The notes beneath the pieces are model-generated. The model did no database searches. It was not told where the DNA came from and saw only the letters and a list, made by a program, of their open reading frames with translations. DNA of 64,000 nucleotides from CAWIVH01 sp963839475 (GTDB lineage Bacteria; Acidobacteriota; UBA6911): NCBI GenBank assembly GCA_963839475.1, contig CAWIVH010000020.1:186001-250000 (forward strand), in the 5' to 3' direction. The position numbers and the translations under genes were made by a program. Positions 35,708 to 44,358 of this stretch are shown one piece after another (the stretch's first letter is position 1; every line of letters starts with the position of its first letter).

Positions 35708-36134
35708 CGGCCCTTTCCAGTTTCTCCCTCAGCGCGCGGATCATTTCGTGAAGCTGCCTGACTTCGTCCTGGGAATTGCGAAGAAGCTTCTGTGCATCCT
35801 CCAGGTGCACCTCCCGCTGCTGTTCCAATTCGTCCCTCAGCGAGCGGATGGTCGCTTTAAGCTGCTGTATTTCGTCGTTGGCGTCCGAAACAGCCTGCTG
35901 GATCCTGTTTTGCTCTTCGAAGCGCAACCGCTCGAGCTCGTCCCGCATGGCGATGATGGTTTCACGCATATGGCTCAATTCGCTATGCCCGGCAGAAACC
36001 GCTTCCTGGACAGCACGGTCTCTGTCGAATTGCAGCCGCTCCATCTCCTCACGCATTGAAGTAATTGTCTCTCGAAGGTAGCGCAATTCCATATCGTACG
36101 GTGCCGAATTACCGGGTGCATTCTGATCGATCAT
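35700..36134 (-). CDS. Repetitive coiled-coil protein, translationally coupled to the cyclase
   Basis: 144 residues, almost entirely coiled coil and rich in Glu and Arg. Four tandem units of about 33-35 residues share the pattern L-R-E-T-I-x-x-M-R-x-E-x-E-R-L, with cores at YLRETITSMREEMERL, HMRETIIAMRDELERL, QLKATIRSLRDELEQQ and QLHEMIRALREKLE. No catalytic motif. GAGGGGAC precedes the ATG. The stop codon lies within the start region of the GAF-PAS cyclase gene, so a role as a scaffold or partner for that cyclase is a reasonable inference. Confidence 0.72.
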   Translation of the reverse strand: MIDQNAPGNSAPYDMELRYLRETITSMREEMERLQFDRDRAVQEAVSAGHSELSHMRETIIAMRDELERLRFEEQNRIQQAVSDANDEIQQLKATIRSLRDELEQQREVHLEDAQKLLRNSQDEVRQLHEMIRALREKLERADG

Positions 36135-36264
36135 AGCGTCCCCTCTTCGACAGTTAGTATCATCCCCTTCATAAAATCATAGCAAGGAGAGGTAAGGCAA
36201 GTGCAGCCGGGCTTTGATAGGGCCAAATTCATATTTGCGGTCTTCGAGCCACTCCAGAATGCGG

Positions 36265-37245
36265 TCACCTGTGCGGTTCGCCGACGGCATGAGGATAAAT
36301 CTTTTCCCCGGCCTGGATCGGCACCAGCAACCGGTTTTCCCGAGGCGGCAAAGGGCAGGCAAACCCCTGGTTGTAGGCGCACAAGGGATTGGATGCCAGA
36401 TTGAAATCGAGCGTGATCGGACCTGAGGCCACAAAGTGAGGCTCCAGGTAGCGCGCGGCCGGGTAAGTCTCTTTCCCGCGAGTTTGATCCGTAAAAGCGA
36501 TGAAAAAAGTGTCCTCCGGCTTCGGTTCCGGGGTGAAGAGCAGAAGAATCAGGCTCATTTTCTGTTTCATGAGAGTAAAGGAGGCTTCGCCATACCGCCA
36601 GGCCGGCCTCTGCCATCCATGAGTATCCGCAACCATAACGCGTATCATTTTGGGGTAGGGTTTTACGACCGCTTGAACCTTGTAGGAGGGATCGGGGGGG
36701 AAATAGCTGAGTCCCCCAAAGTGCGTGTAGGCGGGTGAAGTGAAGTCAAGAGCCCTCACTACCGGGCCAAAAGTTCCCAGGTTACTCCAATACACGACAT
36801 AGCGCCCGACCCGGAAGCGGCTGCCGGATTCCAGCACCCCATCCTTCATTTCTTCAAGCGGATCCGTATCGTACCAGACCTTGCCTTCCACAACGTGCAG
36901 CCTGAAAACAGGTTTGCTGCCGGCAACTTCCTCCCGAAGCACTTCGGCATGAACTTCCGAAACCCTTGCATCGTCCAGATGAAGGTCTGCGGCCGATCCC
37001 GATCCAATGGTTGTTTTGGGGCGGTTCAGATGCGCAATCGCGGCTACTGCGAGCGCGGACCATTTCCGGTCGCTGAACTCCGTATCCTTCAAACGCCTGG
37101 TGTTGAGGATATCGGCAACATACTCTTCCTGGCTCACCTTCTTTTTGCCCTTCCCTGACCCGCCGAAAATCCGGATTTGTGGAAACACGATCCCGTGAAA
37201 TACGGCGATGGCCGACAGGAGAAGGGATGCCTTGAAAATTCGCAT
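36265..37245 (-). CDS. Exported DUF1684 protein
   Basis: 326 residues. A signal peptide (1-22) is followed by an N-terminal region whose TIGSGSAADLHLDDARVSEVHAEV segment resembles an FHA domain. The C-terminal DUF1684 core carries FIAFTDQTRGKETYPAARYL and LDFNLASNPLCAYNQGFACPLPPRENRL, very characteristic of the family. Function is unknown. The Shine-Dalgarno candidate GGAGG is 16 bases from the ATG, which is long. It is not clearly in an operon. Confidence 0.83.
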   Translation of the reverse strand: MRIFKASLLLSAIAVFHGIVFPQIRIFGGSGKGKKKVSQEEYVADILNTRRLKDTEFSDRKWSALAVAAIAHLNRPKTTIGSGSAADLHLDDARVSEVHAEVLREEVAGSKPVFRLHVVEGKVWYDTDPLEEMKDGVLESGSRFRVGRYVVYWSNLGTFGPVVRALDFTSPAYTHFGGLSYFPPDPSYKVQAVVKPYPKMIRVMVADTHGWQRPAWRYGEASFTLMKQKMSLILLLFTPEPKPEDTFFIAFTDQTRGKETYPAARYLEPHFVASGPITLDFNLASNPLCAYNQGFACPLPPRENRLLVPIQAGEKIYPHAVGEPHR

Positions 37246-37376
37246 GCTAAACCGTTAAACCTCCAAAGTTACTTCCCGCAGCTGCAGGCAGGACGCGGCC
37301 TGTCCGGCACAATCCAATGTAGCATATTCGATGGCCATCCAGTATCCTCACTGGAATTGAACACTTGGGGAGGGGC

Positions 37377-38447
37377 ATGAAAAGACTGGTGCAGCTGATC
37401 ATTAGCGTCGTGCTGACGGTTCTGATCGGATGGATCATCTATGTCCAGGTGCCGGATTGGGGCCAGGCGTGGCGCGTTATGTTCCAGGGCCGCCCCCTGA
37501 TGCTTGCAGGGGGTCTGTTTTTTGTCCTGATGCACATCCTGTTCCGGGCGGCGAGGTGGGGGGCCATCCTTATTCCGGCAAAACCCGATATTCCCTTTAA
37601 AAATCTCTTTTCCCTCACCCTCGTCAAATATGTCGTGAATGTGATTCCGCCGCGATCAGGTGAGGTGGCAGCTTCTGCCGTCCTGGCCAAAAAAGAGCGG
37701 ATCGCAACGGCTACCGTTATTGCAGCGTCCATGCTGGAAAGAATCATGGACATGGTCACCGTCCTGGCGATCTTCGGGTTTTACCTGATCTTCTTCGGCC
37801 ACCGTTACGCACCGAACACCGAGCACGGCCGCGAAATCATGTTGAGCGTGCGAAGTTATTCGATCAAAGGCGGATTGGCCCTATTGGCAGGCTTCGCCCT
37901 CATGCTGCTTCTGCTCAAACGAAAAAACTGGGGTGATTGGATCCCCGTGGGCATCCGAAAATACGCTCTCCATTTCCTTGAAGGGTTCCGCGTGCTCCAG
38001 AGCCGCAACATCATGCTGAAGGTTGTTGCCCTGTCTGTCGCCATCTGGCTCAGCATCACTTTGCAGATCTGGTTCCTGATTCGCAGCTACTTGCCCGATT
38101 TCCCACTGGCCGGCTCCCTGCTGGTCATGGCGTTGACCGTTGTGGGGGTTTCCATCCCTACCCCCGGCGGCGTGGGCGGCTTCCAGTTTTTTATGAACCT
38201 GACCCTTCTGAATTTTTTTTCCTCGTACCTTTCCCTGACTGATCCCAAATCCCAGGCTGCGGGAATCAGCAACGGCACTTATCTGGTTTCCATGGGTCCC
38301 ATGATGCTGGCCGGCCTCGTCATGCTTTACAGGGAGGGCCTCTCGCTGACTCGCATCACCCGAATAGGACAGGAAGATGGAGCCAGTCGGGAGCCGGCAC
38401 CCCATGGAGTTGAACAGCCAGCCCTCCAGGACCGCAAAGAAACATAA
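37377..38447 (+). CDS. LPG synthase-like flippase-domain membrane protein (UPF0104)
   Basis: 356 residues with about eight transmembrane helices and no C-terminal DUF2156 transferase domain. Landmarks are FRAARWGAIL, VNVIPPRSGEVAASAVLAKKERIA and the late IPTPGGVGGFQFF loop, the conserved core of the lysylphosphatidylglycerol synthase membrane domain. Stand-alone members are thought to move or sense lipids, but no specific lipid is known. I chose the ATG at 37377, with GGGGAGGGG just upstream; an in-frame start four codons earlier is unlikely. The C-terminal codons overlap the dispersed 16-bp repeat. Confidence 0.82.
   Translation: MKRLVQLIISVVLTVLIGWIIYVQVPDWGQAWRVMFQGRPLMLAGGLFFVLMHILFRAARWGAILIPAKPDIPFKNLFSLTLVKYVVNVIPPRSGEVAASAVLAKKERIATATVIAASMLERIMDMVTVLAIFGFYLIFFGHRYAPNTEHGREIMLSVRSYSIKGGLALLAGFALMLLLLKRKNWGDWIPVGIRKYALHFLEGFRVLQSRNIMLKVVALSVAIWLSITLQIWFLIRSYLPDFPLAGSLLVMALTVVGVSIPTPGGVGGFQFFMNLTLLNFFSSYLSLTDPKSQAAGISNGTYLVSMGPMMLAGLVMLYREGLSLTRITRIGQEDGASREPAPHGVEQPALQDRKET
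38428..38443 (+). repeat. Dispersed 16-bp repeat, copy 2
   Basis: An exact second copy of AGGACCGCAAAGAAAC (copy 1 at 16469-16484), lying within the last codons (LQDRKE) of the UPF0104 gene. Confidence 0.5.
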
Positions 38448-38535
38448 AAAGCCGAACCGCTTCTTTCGTGGAATACCATCAGTCGTGGGCTGGATCTCAG
38501 GCCCGGTCTTGAAGTCGCAAGTTGATTATGACATT

Positions 38536-38569
38536 ATGACCATATAGTCATTTGAATGACCAATCGGTT
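38536..38569. promoter_or_regulatory. Stacked palindromes at the efflux promoter, likely TetR operator
   Basis: Three overlapping elements lie just before the TetR ATG: ATGAC-CATATA-GTCAT (38536-38551, perfect), TCATT-TG-AATGA (38548-38559, perfect) and ACCAATCGGTT (38559-38569, near-palindromic). A possible promoter, TTGATT at 38522-38527 with TATAGT at 38543-38548 (15 bp apart), overlaps the first. This suits autorepression by the TetR product. No Shine-Dalgarno precedes the ATG. Confidence 0.6.
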
Positions 38570-38574
38570 AAAAA

Positions 38575-39192
38575 ATGCCACTGAACGGAAAAACCAAACA
38601 GGAAATACTCCAGGAATTCAGGCACGCCGAGATCCTCGAAGCCGCGCGTCGGGTTTTCGCCGAGAAGGGCTTCGAGCAGGCCTCGGTGGATGAAATCGCG
38701 CATGCCGCGGGAGTTGCCAAAGGAACGGTCTATCTCTATTACCCTTCCAAACGGGAACTCTACTGGGAGGCATTGAAATCCGGTCTGGAATCCATGTGTA
38801 CGGAATTGGAAAGCAGGGTTCATCAAGCCGGGAGCACCGAAGCCAAAATCCGGGCTTTCATGAGCGCCAAAATGAGCTACTTCGAAAAACATAGCGATTT
38901 TTTCCGCATCTACCACTCGGAATTCGCCCAGGCGGCCCTTCATCCGACCTATACGCATAAGGATTTCAAGGATTACCATGACCGTCAACTCGATCTGCTG
39001 GCCGCTGCCCTTCAGGAAGGCATCCGGGCGCGTGCGATCCGCAAAATGGATGTGGATGACGCGGCCTTTGCAATATTGCACCTGACCCGGAGCGTCATTT
39101 ACCGGAGGCTGCTGGGATGGGTGGCGCATGATCCCGCTCACGATGTCGAATTCATGTTCGATTTGACATGGAAAGGATTGGCCGGAAAATGA
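38575..39192 (+). CDS. TetR/AcrR family repressor of the efflux operon
   Basis: 205 residues. The N-terminal helix-turn-helix covers about 12-60 with AARRVFAEKGFEQASVDEIAHAAGVAKGTVYLYYPSKRELY, close to the TetR consensus. The C-terminal ligand domain (FHIYHSEFAQAALHP-like core) resembles regulators of multidrug pumps. It should repress its own operon until a drug or metabolite binds. Palindromes sit directly upstream. Its stop overlaps the TolC start (ATGA), so regulator and pump are one transcript. Confidence 0.92.
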   Translation: MPLNGKTKQEILQEFRHAEILEAARRVFAEKGFEQASVDEIAHAAGVAKGTVYLYYPSKRELYWEALKSGLESMCTELESRVHQAGSTEAKIRAFMSAKMSYFEKHSDFFRIYHSEFAQAALHPTYTHKDFKDYHDRQLDLLAAALQEGIRARAIRKMDVDDAAFAILHLTRSVIYRRLLGWVAHDPAHDVEFMFDLTWKGLAGK

Positions 39193-40643
39193 AACCTATA
39201 TTTCCCTTGGCTCTGCTCCTGGCCTTTCTTCCTTTGAACTGCGCCGCTCTCATGGCGCAATCCCCTATCCTGGGCTCGACTCCAAGCGGAGCGCCTGCCG
39301 GAGCCGGCCGGTCAGGAACCGGGGTGATCTTCGGGTCGGACGCGCTCTACGGCGGAGTTCCCTCGGGCCAAGCCTCGGCCGAAGAACTGCATCTTTCGAT
39401 CGAGGATGTCATCCAGCGGGGACTCAAGTATAACCTGGGGCTTCTGCTGGGGAAAAACAGCATCATGGCAGCCCAGGGATCACGCCTGACAGCCTTGAGC
39501 GACCTGCTTCCCAGCATCACAGCGGGGATTTCGGAAGCCCGCAAACAGGTCAACCTGGCAGCGGTCGGATTCACGGGATTCTATGGCCTCAACCCGATTG
39601 TAGGCCCGTTCAACGTTTTCGACGCCCGCGTCTATCTCAACCAGCCGGTACTTGATTTTACAGCCCATAGCCGGCTGAAGGCTGAGGACGAGAAAATCAA
39701 AGCCGCGGAGCACTCCTACAAGGACACCAGGGACCTGGTGGTGCTGGTGTGCGGCAACCTGTACCTCCAAACGGTGGCGGCCCAATCGCGCATCGAATCG
39801 GTGCGCGCCCAGGTTCAGACCGCGAAGTCGCTCCACGAGCTCGCGCAGGACCGGAAAAAAGCGGGCCTGGCCGCAGGAATCGACGAACTCCGCGCTCTCG
39901 TTCAGCTTCAAACCCACCAACAGAGGCTCATCGTGGTCGAGAATGATCTGGAGAAGCTGAAACTGGTGCTCGCCCGCACTATCGGCCTGCCGACAGGGCA
40001 GAGATTTGTCCTGTCCGACCGAATGCCCTTCATACCCCTTTCCGGCGCCACTCCCGACTCAGCCTTGGAAACCGCTTACCGAAGCCGGGGAGACTACCTC
40101 AGCATGCTGGATGCGGTCCGGGCCGCCGAACTTGAAAAAGAAGCCGTCCAGCGAGAACGCTGGCCCTCGCTGGATTTCGATGCGGATTACGGCGATATCG
40201 GATCCGAGCCCGCTAAATCGCACGGAACCTTTTCGGTCGCGGCAAGCCTTAGAATCCCGGTATTCGACCGGGGCAGGACCAAAGGGAAACTGCTCGAAGC
40301 GGAAGCGAGGCTACGGCAGCGGAGGGATGAGGCCGAGGATATGCGCGCCCGCATTTATTATGAAATTCAAACCGCCTTCATGAATCTGAAGGCCGCCGGG
40401 GAACGGGTGAAGACTGCTGAAAGCACCAAGGCCCTGGCCCAAGAAGAGATCATCCAGGTCAGAGATCGCTTCGCCGCCGGCGTTGCCAACACCGTCGAAG
40501 TAGTGCAGGCGCAGGAATCGCTGGCCGGCTCGGACGAGAACTACATATCCAGCCTTTACGAATTCAATCTCGCCAAAGCCACTTTGGCCCGTGCCATGGG
40601 AACGGGCGAAGAAATCTATTTGAAGCTTTTCCGGGGGAAATAA
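39189..40643 (+). CDS. TolC-family outer-membrane efflux channel
   Basis: 484 residues with a signal peptide (1-24, ending near LMAQ). Two OEP repeats follow: the first with LSIEDVIQRGLKYNLGLLLGKN and the second with LEKEAVQRERWPSLDFDADYG. Long helices form the periplasmic tunnel. It exports substrates across the outer membrane with the EmrA and EmrB partners encoded next. The ATG at 39189 overlaps the TetR stop; an upstream ATG at 39168 is possible. The stop overlaps the next start (TAATG). Confidence 0.93.
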   Translation: MKPIFPLALLLAFLPLNCAALMAQSPILGSTPSGAPAGAGRSGTGVIFGSDALYGGVPSGQASAEELHLSIEDVIQRGLKYNLGLLLGKNSIMAAQGSRLTALSDLLPSITAGISEARKQVNLAAVGFTGFYGLNPIVGPFNVFDARVYLNQPVLDFTAHSRLKAEDEKIKAAEHSYKDTRDLVVLVCGNLYLQTVAAQSRIESVRAQVQTAKSLHELAQDRKKAGLAAGIDELRALVQLQTHQQRLIVVENDLEKLKLVLARTIGLPTGQRFVLSDRMPFIPLSGATPDSALETAYRSRGDYLSMLDAVRAAELEKEAVQRERWPSLDFDADYGDIGSEPAKSHGTFSVAASLRIPVFDRGRTKGKLLEAEARLRQRRDEAEDMRARIYYEIQTAFMNLKAAGERVKTAESTKALAQEEIIQVRDRFAAGVANTVEVVQAQESLAGSDENYISSLYEFNLAKATLARAMGTGEEIYLKLFRGK

Positions 40644-41950
40644 TGTCGGATAACAAACCATCCGAACCTGGTGAAACAAAAATGAATCCCGCTGGAGCCG
40701 GAGTACCATCGTCCGAATCGAACCCCGGTGGGCGCGAAATCCGGCGAAGCCGGCGAGGCTTGTGGATCGCGGCATTCATGGCAATGGTCACCTTGACGGC
40801 GCTTTATTGGGCCTATGGATATTATTCCGTGAGGGAGGAAACCGATGACGCTCAGATAGACGGGCACATCAACCCGGTATCCGCGCGGGTAGGTGGCACG
40901 GTGCTGAAGGTCCATATCAGCGACGACGTGGTCGTGAAAAAGGGCGACCTGCTTCTGCAGATCGATCCGAGGGATTATCAGGTCGCCCTCGACAAAGCGC
41001 GCGCGGACCTCGATGAGGCCGAGGCAGCAGCCAAAGCAGCAGGCAACGAAATCCCGGTCACTCTCACAGTGACGGCCAGCCAGGTTGACGCAGCTCAAGC
41101 AGCCCTCGTTCGAGCCCATGGTGGCGTGACCGTCGCGGAGAAAGATGTTGAAACGGCAAGGGCCGGCCTGGCCCTGGCAAAAGTCAGGGTGCGCGAGGCT
41201 GAACCTAATTTGGCGCGTGCAACGCAGGACCTGGAGCGCTTGAAACCGCTGATGGCCAAAGATGAGATCCCCAGGCAGCAATACGACATTGCCGTGACAG
41301 CCGTCGAGGTCTGCCAAGCGGCCAAAGACTCGGCCATCGCCGCTGTGGAATCCGCACAAAAGCAGCTCGAAGCGTCTGAGGCGAGGCTCACCCAGCTGCG
41401 ACAGAACATCCCCGAAGCCAAAGCCGCGCTGGATTCGGCCAACACCGCACCTCAGCGAACGGCGATAAGCCGCAGCCGTGCAGCCGCGGCAGCAGCCAAA
41501 GCTGCAGTGGCGCGTGCTGCCCTGGAGCAGGCGAAGTTGAATCTTGAGTACACATCGATCTACGCCCCCGTCGATGGCGTCGTCAGCGCGAAAAACGTCG
41601 AGCCGGGCCAGATCATTCAGGCCGGCCAGCCACTCTTAGCGCTTGTGGCGCTGGATGACATCTGGGTCCGCGCGAATTTCAAGGAAAGCCAGGTCAGGAA
41701 CCTCCGACCGGGAAAGCGGGTGGAAATCAGGGTGGATGCCTACGGCTCACGAGTCTACAAGGGGCGTGTGGAGAGTATTGCCGCCGCAACCGGGGCTCGC
41801 TTCAGCCTCCTGCCCCCGGAAAACTCCACGGGAAACTACGTGAAGGTGGTACAGCGGATTCCCGTGAAAATACGGTTTGATGAGGGCCAGGACCCGGAGC
41901 GTCTGCTGCGTCCGGGAATGTCCGTCGTGCCAACCGTCCTGATCAGATAG
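40643..41950 (+). CDS. emrA: HlyD/EmrA-type membrane fusion protein
   Basis: 435 residues. A cytoplasmic N-terminus and a single transmembrane helix (about 38-58, GLWIAAFMAMVTLTALYWAYGY) precede the lipoyl half-motif DAQIDGHINPVSARVGGTV, a long Ala-rich alpha-hairpin (about 115-290), and the second lipoyl half plus beta-barrel VNLEYTSIYAPVDGVVSAKNVEPGQ-like region. It bridges the DHA2 pump to TolC. The ATG overlaps the TolC stop codon; the next gene starts 36 bp later. Confidence 0.92.
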   Translation: MSDNKPSEPGETKMNPAGAGVPSSESNPGGREIRRSRRGLWIAAFMAMVTLTALYWAYGYYSVREETDDAQIDGHINPVSARVGGTVLKVHISDDVVVKKGDLLLQIDPRDYQVALDKARADLDEAEAAAKAAGNEIPVTLTVTASQVDAAQAALVRAHGGVTVAEKDVETARAGLALAKVRVREAEPNLARATQDLERLKPLMAKDEIPRQQYDIAVTAVEVCQAAKDSAIAAVESAQKQLEASEARLTQLRQNIPEAKAALDSANTAPQRTAISRSRAAAAAAKAAVARAALEQAKLNLEYTSIYAPVDGVVSAKNVEPGQIIQAGQPLLALVALDDIWVRANFKESQVRNLRPGKRVEIRVDAYGSRVYKGRVESIAAATGARFSLLPPENSTGNYVKVVQRIPVKIRFDEGQDPERLLRPGMSVVPTVLIR

Positions 41951-41986
41951 CGGGAGTCAGGACCGGATTCCAGCCGTGGAGGGTGC

Positions 41987-43588
41987 TTGAACGAATCGAA
42001 GTCTCCAACCATGCCGATCGCAGCCATCGGGGGGGCAATGCATCCCCAAGTGAATCGGTGGATCATTGCGATTTCGGTCATGTTTGCGACCTTCATGGAG
42101 GTGCTCGACACCACGGTCGTAAATGTTTCGCTGCCACACATCTCAGGCAGCCTCTCTGCATCGATCGACGAGTCTACCTGGGCGCTGACCTCTTACCTTG
42201 TCGCCAATGCCATCATCCTGCCATTGACCGGTTGGCTCGCCAGGCATTTCGGCCGCAAACGCCTTTTGATGGTCGCCACCACCGGGTTCACCGCTACTTC
42301 CTTCCTGTGCGGCCTGGCGCCGAACCTCCCTTTCCTGATCGCCTGCCGAGTTTTGCAGGGAATGAGCGGCGGCGCTCTGCAACCGCTGTCGCAAGCCGTG
42401 CTGCTGGAAGCCTTCCCCGCACACGAGCGCGGCAAGGCGATGGGAGTGTGGAGCCTCGGGATTGTCGTTGCTCCGATCCTCGGGCCCGTCCTGGGAGGCT
42501 GGCTGACAGACAGCTACAGCTGGCGATGGGTTTTTTACATCAATATTCCGATTGGGGTCGTATCGATTATCATGACCCAGCTCTTCATTTTTGACCCGCC
42601 TTACCTTCGCCGGACTTCCGACCGCATTGATTATTGGGGCATCGGTCTGCTCGCCGTCGGGATTGGCGCTCTGCAGATCCTGCTGGATAAAGGGCAGGAA
42701 GACGATTGGTTTGAATCTCATTTTATGACCATACTGGCGGTCATGTCCGTCATTGCGCTGATCGCCTTCCTGATCCGCGAAATGATGACGGACGACCCGG
42801 TGGTCCATCTTAGGGTTTTCCGGGAGCGCACCTATAGCGCCGGCGTTTTCCTGATGACCATGCTCGGGTTCGTTCTTTACGGCAGCCTCGTCCTGCTCCC
42901 GATATTTCTGCAGACGCTGCTCGGCTATCCCGCTCTGCAGGCCGGTATAGCCCTCGCCCCCAGGGGTATCGGCTCCTTCCTCGCCATTCCCATTATCGGA
43001 ATGATCATCACCAAAACCGATCCGAGAAAGCTCCTGGTCGCCGGATTCACCGGCAGCGCCTTGACCCTCTTCTGGCTGGCATCGATCAATCTGAATGCCG
43101 GCTACTGGGATATCTATCTTCCTCAGTTCGTGCAGGGAATTGCTTTGAGCATGCTCTTCATTCCCCTGACCACGGTTACCATGGACCCGATTCCCAGGGA
43201 GGAAATCGGCAACGCCACGAGCATGTTCAATTTGATGCGCAATATCGGCGGCAGCCTCGGAATTGCGGTTTCAACGACGATTTTGGCACGGCGCCAGCAG
43301 ATGAATACCAACCTCCTCGGGACCCATGTCCATCCTTTCAATCCCAACGCCACCCTGCTGCTGGGAAAACTGAAATCCGGCTTTGCGGCCCAGGGATATG
43401 ATGCGCAAGGCGCTGCTAAACGCGCTTATGCCGTTGCTTCCGGCTTGGTTTACCGAGAAGCCGCAATGCTCTCGTTCATCCATGTTTTCCGACTTCTCGG
43501 AGCACTGTTCCTGTTGATTTTGCCCCTGATTCTGCTGATGAAGCAGCCCAAACATCAACGCAAGGGATCTATAGCCGACAGCCATTGA
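41987..43588 (+). CDS. emrB: DHA2-family drug:H+ antiporter (EmrB/QacA)
   Basis: 533 residues with 14 transmembrane helices. DHA2 motifs: FMEVLDTTVVNVSLP in helix 1, LARHFGRKRLL in loop 2-3, and GPVLGGWLTDSYSWRWVFYIN, the motif C region. It exports drugs or other hydrophobic molecules, powered by protons, with EmrA and TolC. It starts at TTG with GGAGGG just upstream. This completes a tetR-tolC-emrA-emrB operon. Confidence 0.94.
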   Translation: MNESKSPTMPIAAIGGAMHPQVNRWIIAISVMFATFMEVLDTTVVNVSLPHISGSLSASIDESTWALTSYLVANAIILPLTGWLARHFGRKRLLMVATTGFTATSFLCGLAPNLPFLIACRVLQGMSGGALQPLSQAVLLEAFPAHERGKAMGVWSLGIVVAPILGPVLGGWLTDSYSWRWVFYINIPIGVVSIIMTQLFIFDPPYLRRTSDRIDYWGIGLLAVGIGALQILLDKGQEDDWFESHFMTILAVMSVIALIAFLIREMMTDDPVVHLRVFRERTYSAGVFLMTMLGFVLYGSLVLLPIFLQTLLGYPALQAGIALAPRGIGSFLAIPIIGMIITKTDPRKLLVAGFTGSALTLFWLASINLNAGYWDIYLPQFVQGIALSMLFIPLTTVTMDPIPREEIGNATSMFNLMRNIGGSLGIAVSTTILARRQQMNTNLLGTHVHPFNPNATLLLGKLKSGFAAQGYDAQGAAKRAYAVASGLVYREAAMLSFIHVFRLLGALFLLILPLILLMKQPKHQRKGSIADSH

Positions 43589-43593
43589 TTCGA

Positions 43594-44358
43594 CTATTGG
43601 ACCCCCGTGACCCATGGTTCGAGATCGCGGCCGTATTTCAACGCAACCCTGTATGGAGTGGGCTTTGAAGTCGATGAGAGCTTGACCTTCAGCTCTCTCG
43701 AAAAGGGCGACGGCACCACTATCATGGAGGGGAAAACCTCAGAAATTCTGCCCCGCCACTCCATGATTTCCGGCTTGAGGCGCGAATCCACTCCCATAGC
43801 AACCGGATTGCGGGTTATCGCCACTCGGGAGATCAAATACTTCTCCTGATCAGCGTATTTACCCCAGAGAAGCTGCAGGTCATTGGATGCTTCCAGGAAT
43901 GTCAACCGGGAGTGGCTGGATGCCGCGGCAGTTCTGCCTGCGTACCCCGGACCAGGCTGGGGCCGTCCGTCTGATACCGGTTCGGGGTTTTCATGGACTG
44001 ACTCAGCAGTCGAGTCCAGTTCAAAAACCGCATAGCGAAGTGCAGAAAGCGGCCGCCTCATCGCCCACCAGTCGCCGGGCGAAGGAATGCTGAAACCCAG
44101 GTTCTCAAGCGAGTTCTTATCCAGGGGATTTCGGATGCCCCATTTTTGAGATGGCTCTGCGGGCGTGCGATATTTCCACGCAAGCTTCAGCGCCACGCCG
44201 GAATCGTCAATTTCCATCCATTCTGGCGGGAGCTCTCGCTCCGTGAGTGTGATCGCCCTTGTCTGCACGCCAGACCTGGCTCGGACGGCGTGCAGGAGTG
44301 CCATCCCGTTGGTAAGCAATACAGCGGCAATGCAAGATATCAAGCCGGTCCGTTTCAT
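43594..44358 (-). CDS. GDYxxLxY-partner protein, DUF4824-like
   Basis: 254 residues. The N-terminal hydrophobic segment (LISCIAAVLLTNGMALLHAV) acts as a signal or anchor. The core has TLTERELPPEWMEIDDSGVALKLAWKY, LENLGFSIPSPGDWWA and YAVFELDS, matching the pattern I recall for DUF4824 proteins, which typically follow a DUF2157 gene. The ATG overlaps the DUF2157 stop (ATGA), and GGGAG precedes it. Function unknown; the pair is probably a membrane complex. Confidence 0.65.
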   Translation of the reverse strand: MKRTGLISCIAAVLLTNGMALLHAVRARSGVQTRAITLTERELPPEWMEIDDSGVALKLAWKYRTPAEPSQKWGIRNPLDKNSLENLGFSIPSPGDWWAMRRPLSALRYAVFELDSTAESVHENPEPVSDGRPQPGPGYAGRTAAASSHSRLTFLEASNDLQLLWGKYADQEKYLISRVAITRNPVAMGVDSRLKPEIMEWRGRISEVFPSMIVVPSPFSRELKVKLSSTSKPTPYRVALKYGRDLEPWVTGVQ

